Of a stretch of 64,000 bases of DNA, positions 59,853-64,000 are shown piece after piece; within the stretch, counting starts at the first letter, position 1, and the number at the start of each line of letters is the position of its first letter. Location: positions 1 to 64,000 of the forward strand of contig CAUGRT010000006.1 of assembly GCA_959602045.1 (NCBI GenBank), written 5' to 3'. Origin of the DNA: an uncultured Clostridia bacterium (GTDB lineage Bacteria; Bacillota; Clostridia; UBA1381). The notes beneath the pieces are model-generated. The model was not told the DNA's origin. It saw only the letters and a program-made list of their open reading frames with translations, and did not search any database. The translations under genes and the position numbers were made by a program.

Positions 59853-59960
59853 AGATATAAAATACATCTTATTTTCACTCTATTCCGGTTCAAACATCCG
59901 CTACGCTGCGCGGAGTAGAATTCGCCTGCGTAGGCTGAAAATAAGATGCATTTTATATCT
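59853..59960 (-). repeat. dispersed hairpin repeat, copy 5
   Basis: Arms of 25 bases (59853-59877 and 59936-59960) match at 24 positions. On the minus strand the core reads CTACGCAGGCGAATTCTACTCCGC-GCAGCGTA-GCGGATGTTTGAACCGGAATAG, nearly identical to copy 3, while the arms are different in sequence. It lies between aroA and the GH63-like gene. Confidence 0.92.
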
Positions 59961-60002
59961 ATTCTAAATTTGTTAAATAAAGAGAGAAAAGGGAGAGCAT
60001 AG

Positions 60003-61253
60003 ATGAAAACACAGGAATATATTCAATTAATCAAGGACTATTCAAAAGAAAACTACATGCAAATGACAAGACCGGCAGAGGGAAATCTGAAATATCCGTT
60101 TATTGTCCCCGGCAGTAAAAGCTACAGTAATTGTCTGTGGGATTGGGATTGCTGGCTGACAGATGTGGCGGTAAGGCAGATTATGGCGGATAATGATAAT
60201 GAAAATCAGGACTTTGCGGAATGTGAAAAGGGGTCGGTTCTGAACTTTTTATTACATACGCGTGAGGATGGAGCGATGCCCATCACGATTACACCGGATT
60301 CGCTTGCCGTTTGGCAGCCGGGGGAAAAGCGAGGAAATATCCATAAGCCCTGCATTGCGCAGCATATCGCCTTCCAGAAGAAAAACGGTGCAGATATTGC
60401 CTGGGTAAAGCCGTATCTGGATCGGCTGAAAAGCTTTATCGGGTATTACAATACCAATTGTTATCACGAAAAAACGGGTTTATATTATTGGAATGACGAT
60501 GAGAGAATCGGTGTGGATAATGATCCCTGCACATTTTATCGTCCCGATAATTCGAGTGCGTCAATTTATTTGAATTGTCTGATGTATAAAGAGCTTTGCG
60601 CGATGGAAACCATCTGTAAAAGTTTGGAGGATTCAGATAGTGCTGCTTATGCGGAGATGGCAGAAAAACTGAAAAATGCGGTCAATACGCACTTGTGGGA
60701 TGAACGAAACGGATTCTATTACAGTGCGGATTTGAATTTAAGACCCGTTGACCCGAACGAAACCTTACATCAAGGTATGCCCAGACACTGGGATTGCGTA
60801 TTGCAGAAAATTGATGTATGGTCGGGATTTATGGCAATGTGGGCAGGCATTGCGGATGCGGATCGTGCCGAAAGAATGGTTAAGGAAAACATGGAAAATA
60901 CGCGGATATTCCGCGGAAAGTACGGCATAAGAAGCCTTTCGGCACTGGAGCCGATGTATTGCATTGTGAAATCCGGCAACCCGTCCTGCTGGCTCGGCCC
61001 GATCTGGGGAATCACCAATTACATGTGCTTTAAGGGTTTGGCAGACTACGGATTCGATGAGGAGGCGAAGAAACTGGCGCTCGCAACGATTGAGCTTTTC
61101 GGGCGTGATCTTGAAGACTGCGGAGAGCTGCATGAGTATTATCACCCGGATACTGGCGCAGGCGTCAATAATCCGGGGTTCCAGAATTGGAATCTTCTTG
61201 TGAATAACATGATCGCTTATCTTGAAAACAGAAAGCGGATCATTGAATTTTAA
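60003..61253 (+). CDS. (alpha/alpha)6-barrel glycoside hydrolase, GH63/trehalase-like
   Basis: A 416-residue intracellular hydrolase. Segments YSNCLWDWDCWLTDVA, NDDERIGVDNDPCTFYRPDNSSASIYLN, GNPSCWLGPIWGITNYMCFKGL and HEYYHPDTGAGVNNPGFQNWN match the GH63/GH37-type clan, including bacterial mannosylglycerate or glucosylglycerate hydrolases. The acidic residues in WDWDCW and DERIGVDND are likely sugar-binding or catalytic. No signal peptide. SD GAAAAGGGAGAG precedes the start. The exact substrate is open. Confidence 0.7.
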   Translation: MKTQEYIQLIKDYSKENYMQMTRPAEGNLKYPFIVPGSKSYSNCLWDWDCWLTDVAVRQIMADNDNENQDFAECEKGSVLNFLLHTREDGAMPITITPDSLAVWQPGEKRGNIHKPCIAQHIAFQKKNGADIAWVKPYLDRLKSFIGYYNTNCYHEKTGLYYWNDDERIGVDNDPCTFYRPDNSSASIYLNCLMYKELCAMETICKSLEDSDSAAYAEMAEKLKNAVNTHLWDERNGFYYSADLNLRPVDPNETLHQGMPRHWDCVLQKIDVWSGFMAMWAGIADADRAERMVKENMENTRIFRGKYGIRSLSALEPMYCIVKSGNPSCWLGPIWGITNYMCFKGLADYGFDEEAKKLALATIELFGRDLEDCGELHEYYHPDTGAGVNNPGFQNWNLLVNNMIAYLENRKRIIEF

Positions 61254-61265
61254 GCGATTCCGTCA

Positions 61266-62018
61266 CTAACGGCGGAATACCCAGAGCTTAATCACTGCAA
61301 GCCATTCACGGATGTACATCACAGGTGCGGAATACCAGGGGGTGGGCGCATGAAGCGTTGTAACCTCCCGGAGCCCTGTGATTTTTGCTAACTGCTCGGC
61401 GCGGTAGATATGGAAGTCGTTTGTGATGACAGCAGTTGTGTAATGCGAAAACTTTTCGTCCAGAATTTTTTTTGAAAATTTGAAATTCTCGCCGGTACTG
61501 GTGGAGCGATCTTCTCGCAGGATTTTTTCAAGGGGAATCCCCTTTGATACCAGATATCGCGTCATGGCTTCCGCCTCGGTAATATTTTCCTGCGGCCCTT
61601 GTCCTCCCGTCACCATAATCGTGACGTGCGGATTTTCTGAAAAATATTCCACCGCCTTATCCAAGCGGGCAACAAGTGGCTGAGTCGGGGTTTCGCCATT
61701 CACGCCGGCACCAAGCACCATCAGCACATCCTCGTTATATCGGACGGTATCATGAATCCCATAGCCGAACAGAAAAACGGTGAATATCACCGCAGCATAA
61801 AGACCGGTGATCGTGATGGTGCGAAGAATCCGCAGCTTGCGGTTTTGCCAATTTCGGATTTTTTCAAGATTGATGCCGCATACGAACAGAAAAATTCCGA
61901 GGAATATTGTAAGAAGTGTCCCGACATTGAAATTGGTACAAAACGCAAGGACGAATCCGTCCAACGCTAAAAAGCTTCCGAATATAAGAAATCCCCATTT
62001 TAATATTTTTTGCTTCAT
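61266..62018 (-). CDS. DUF218 (YdcF/SanA/ElyC-like) membrane protein
   Basis: A 250-residue protein with two or three N-terminal helices (about residues 8-90) and a DUF218 domain outside: LMVLGAGVNGETPTQPLVARLDKAVEYF, VTGGQGPQENITEAEAMTRYL, DRSTSTGENFKFSK and ITNDFHIYRAEQLAK. Relatives affect envelope integrity and undecaprenyl-lipid use, but no reaction is established. SD AAAGGAATG precedes the ATG. It follows recQ on the minus strand after 43 bases. Confidence 0.88.
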   Translation of the reverse strand: MKQKILKWGFLIFGSFLALDGFVLAFCTNFNVGTLLTIFLGIFLFVCGINLEKIRNWQNRKLRILRTITITGLYAAVIFTVFLFGYGIHDTVRYNEDVLMVLGAGVNGETPTQPLVARLDKAVEYFSENPHVTIMVTGGQGPQENITEAEAMTRYLVSKGIPLEKILREDRSTSTGENFKFSKKILDEKFSHYTTAVITNDFHIYRAEQLAKITGLREVTTLHAPTPWYSAPVMYIREWLAVIKLWVFRR

Positions 62019-62061
62019 GATTTTTCATTCCTTTCATAAAGTTCAGAGCCGCACAGCGGAT

Positions 62062-63894
62062 TTAATCGTTTTGATCTGCCGTTTCATTTTCGTTGAATTT
62101 TCGGATACAGTCCATAAAGTCATTTCCGTATTTTTTCAGCTTTGCATTTCCGATACCGGAAATATCGAGAAATTCCGCGTCGGTGACAGGCTTTCGTGCC
62201 GCCATCTCGTGCAGAACGGCGTCTGAAAAAATAATATAAGCCGGAACACCGGCATCCATCGCAAGGTGTGTGCGTAATTTTTTCAGCTGCATAAACAAGT
62301 CGGATTTTTCTGCCGTTTCCGGACGTTTTTTCTCTTTCTTTTTCTTTTCGGGAACGGTCAGGGTTAGGGAACGTTCGCCCTTTAAGATATGCGCCGCCTC
62401 CGGGGTGGTTTCAATCGTGTAAAACGCTTCGGCGTTTACTTGCAGCGCGCCGTCCATAATCAGCAGATCAATAATCTCCAGAATCCGTTTTTTCGTAGTG
62501 TCGGACATAATGCCGTAGGTGGAGATGGTATCCAGACCCAATCGTTCGATTTTTTCATTTTCATTGCCGCGAAGAATATCGGCGAGCAGCATCTTGCCGC
62601 AGCTTCTGCCGCGCCGTTTGATCCGCATGATACAGGAAATGATTTTCTGCGCGTCAACGGTAATATCAATTTTTTGACTGTTCATGCAGTTGCCGCAATT
62701 GCCGCAATATATCGGTGCTTTTTCGCCGAAGTATCGCAGAATGTACTCGCGCAGACAGTCGCCGGTGATGCAATAAGTCACCATTGCACGAAGACGATCG
62801 AGATCGCGTTCGCGGACTGCAGCACGCATTTCCGGCGTCAGTTCGTCATTTTCGGGGGGATTGTCAATAAAGAATCGAACGGTGCGGATATCCTTTGCGC
62901 TATATAGCAAAATGCATTGAGATTCGCTTCCGTCCCGTCCGGCGCGCCCGGCTTCCTGGTAATAGCTTTCCATGTTTTTGGGCATATTGTAGTGAATGAC
63001 CAGCGTTACATTGGATTTGTCAATACCCATCCCGAATGCGTTGGTGGCAACGATAATACGGCGGCGGTCGTAGATGAAATCCTCTTGATTTTGTTTTCGT
63101 TCGGAGTCCTCCAGACCGGCATGATACCGCGTGGCGCTGTAGCCGAGCGTGACGAGCATCTCTTGCAGCTCCTCCACTTCCTTTCGGGTAGAGCAGTAAA
63201 TAATCGTGCAGGCATCCGGATGTTCTTTCAGAATACTCAATAAAGTGTTTTTCTTATCGGTGGGACGGCGGACTTCAAAATATAGGTTCTTTCGGTCAAA
63301 GCCTGTTACGGTGATAAAGGGATTTTGCAGCTCCAGCATTTTGATAATGTCATCGCGAACCTCGCCGGTGGCGGTAGCGGTAAACGCACAAAGTACGGGG
63401 CGGTAGGGGATTCGATGCACAAACTCTTTGATTTTCAGATAGCTTGCGCGAAAATCCTGCCCCCATTGAGAAACACAGTGCGCCTCATCAATCGCGAGAA
63501 TGGAAATTTCGATTTTTTGAGCAATGCTCAAAAAGCTGTCCATGACTAAACGTTCGGGAGAAATATAGATGATTTTATAGATACCCTTTAAGATGTTTTG
63601 AATCACCTTAGCCTGCTGAGCCGGATTGAGTGAGCTGTTCAAGTAGGCAGCGCGGACTCCGGATTGAACGAGCGCGCTGACCTGATCTTTCATTAAGGAG
63701 ATTAAGGGAGATATGACGAGCGTAATACCGCGGCTGACAAGAGCCGGGATTTGATAGCACATGGACTTCCCGGCACCGGTCGGCATAATGCCGAGAACAT
63801 CCTGACCCGATAAAATGTGGTCGATAATTTCTTCCTGTCCCGGACGAAAGGAAGAATGTCCGAAAATTTGTTTTAGGGCTTCGTATTTTTTCAT
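62062..63894 (-). CDS. recQ: ATP-dependent DNA helicase RecQ
   Basis: A 610-residue superfamily 2 helicase for recombination and fork repair. Motif I GIMPTGAGKSMCYQIP, DEAH box as IDEAHCVSQWGQDFR, motif VI QEAGRAGRDGS; then the RQC zinc site with Cys in CLREYILRYFG ... CGNCGNCMN, winged helix, and a C-terminal HRDC domain (AYIIFSDAVLHEMAARKPVTDAEFLDISGIG). SD AAGGGAG lies in the gap after the azlD end, so the two are probably co-transcribed. Confidence 0.96.
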   Translation of the reverse strand: MKKYEALKQIFGHSSFRPGQEEIIDHILSGQDVLGIMPTGAGKSMCYQIPALVSRGITLVISPLISLMKDQVSALVQSGVRAAYLNSSLNPAQQAKVIQNILKGIYKIIYISPERLVMDSFLSIAQKIEISILAIDEAHCVSQWGQDFRASYLKIKEFVHRIPYRPVLCAFTATATGEVRDDIIKMLELQNPFITVTGFDRKNLYFEVRRPTDKKNTLLSILKEHPDACTIIYCSTRKEVEELQEMLVTLGYSATRYHAGLEDSERKQNQEDFIYDRRRIIVATNAFGMGIDKSNVTLVIHYNMPKNMESYYQEAGRAGRDGSESQCILLYSAKDIRTVRFFIDNPPENDELTPEMRAAVRERDLDRLRAMVTYCITGDCLREYILRYFGEKAPIYCGNCGNCMNSQKIDITVDAQKIISCIMRIKRRGRSCGKMLLADILRGNENEKIERLGLDTISTYGIMSDTTKKRILEIIDLLIMDGALQVNAEAFYTIETTPEAAHILKGERSLTLTVPEKKKKEKKRPETAEKSDLFMQLKKLRTHLAMDAGVPAYIIFSDAVLHEMAARKPVTDAEFLDISGIGNAKLKKYGNDFMDCIRKFNENETADQND

Positions 63895-63905
63895 TTGCTA
63901 CTCCC

Positions 63906-64000
63906 TTAAAAAATTCTGATTAGAAGCATATAACAAAGTGTTCCCACGCCTACGCTCAGCAGCATATTCTTTTTGCAGATGTGCAGAATTGCAGTCACAG
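63906..64000 (-). CDS. azlD: AzlD-family branched-chain amino acid permease subunit, C-terminal end
   Basis: The window ends inside this gene. The last 30 codons read ILHICKKNMLLSVGVGTLCY followed by MLLIRIF and stop, which fits the C-terminus of AzlD (N-x-LLS-x-x-x-GT-x-x-Y-x-LL). AzlD pairs with AzlC to export branched-chain amino acids or azaleucine; azlC would lie beyond the window edge. Only the tail is visible, so confidence is moderate. Confidence 0.6.
   Translation of the reverse strand, partial: VTAILHICKKNMLLSVGVGTLCYMLLIRIF

Noticed and set aside
59853..59960. Insertion sequence with terminal inverted repeats
   Set aside because: The inverted arms enclose only about 60 bases, no transposase is present, and arms are not shared between copies as IS ends would be.

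Overview
The window reads as a chromosomal segment of a spore-forming, low-to-mid GC Firmicute of class Clostridia, most likely a gut Lachnospiraceae-like anaerobe. The evidence is SpoIID and SpoVB-type genes, a PASTA-bearing PBP of the SpoVD type, ECF transporters, an agr-type peptide quorum-sensing locus, a DUF4474-like protein, cytoplasmic plant-polysaccharide hydrolases, AAAGGAGG ribosome binding sites and TTGACA-N17-TATAAT promoters. I saw no rRNA, tRNA, CRISPR array, prophage or insertion sequence.

Layout. 1-5.4 kb: an 87-bp tandem repeat, then an ECF transporter operon with a TrpP-like S component, two ATPases and a T subunit, preceded by a leader with about ten (G/T)AG triplets that looks like a TRAP binding site; then an ABC exporter. 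5.4-14.9 kb, minus strand: rRNA/tRNA methyltransferase, then dprA-topA-trmFO-lipoprotein-glycosyltransferase-hisS. 15-19 kb: ZIP metal transporter and a divergent AraC regulator/GH127 pair. 19-24 kb: tig-clpP-clpX-lysA. 24-27 kb: a DUF4474-like protein overlapping a metallophosphoesterase, and a ClpP-fold TepA-like protease on the other strand.

27-31 kb is the most unusual part: an agr-like locus (LytTR regulator, GHKL kinase, AgrD-like peptide without a cysteine in its C-terminal half, AgrB). A roughly 390-nt leader with three short ORFs precedes it, and a roughly 290-nt candidate non-coding RNA with its own promoter, terminator and an SD-complementary loop follows it, a layout reminiscent of RNAIII. 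31-37 kb: GH88 hydrolase, then degV, trmL, lgt and tex on the minus strand. 37-49 kb: the division and wall cluster rsmH-ftsL-pbp-murE-murF-mraY-ftsW-murG-spoIID; mraZ, murD and ftsQ are absent from it. 49-64 kb: malQ, aroF-pheA, proB-proA-AraC, HU, mazG, a SpoVB-type flippase, aroA, a GH63-like hydrolase, a DUF218 protein, recQ and the end of azlD.

Two dispersed structural families cut across genes. One is an approximately 90-110 bp hairpin repeat with a conserved apical core and locus-specific but self-complementary arms, with five copies. The other is a short GC stem-loop followed directly by GGAAYGGAG that forms the leader and RBS of at least six unrelated genes.
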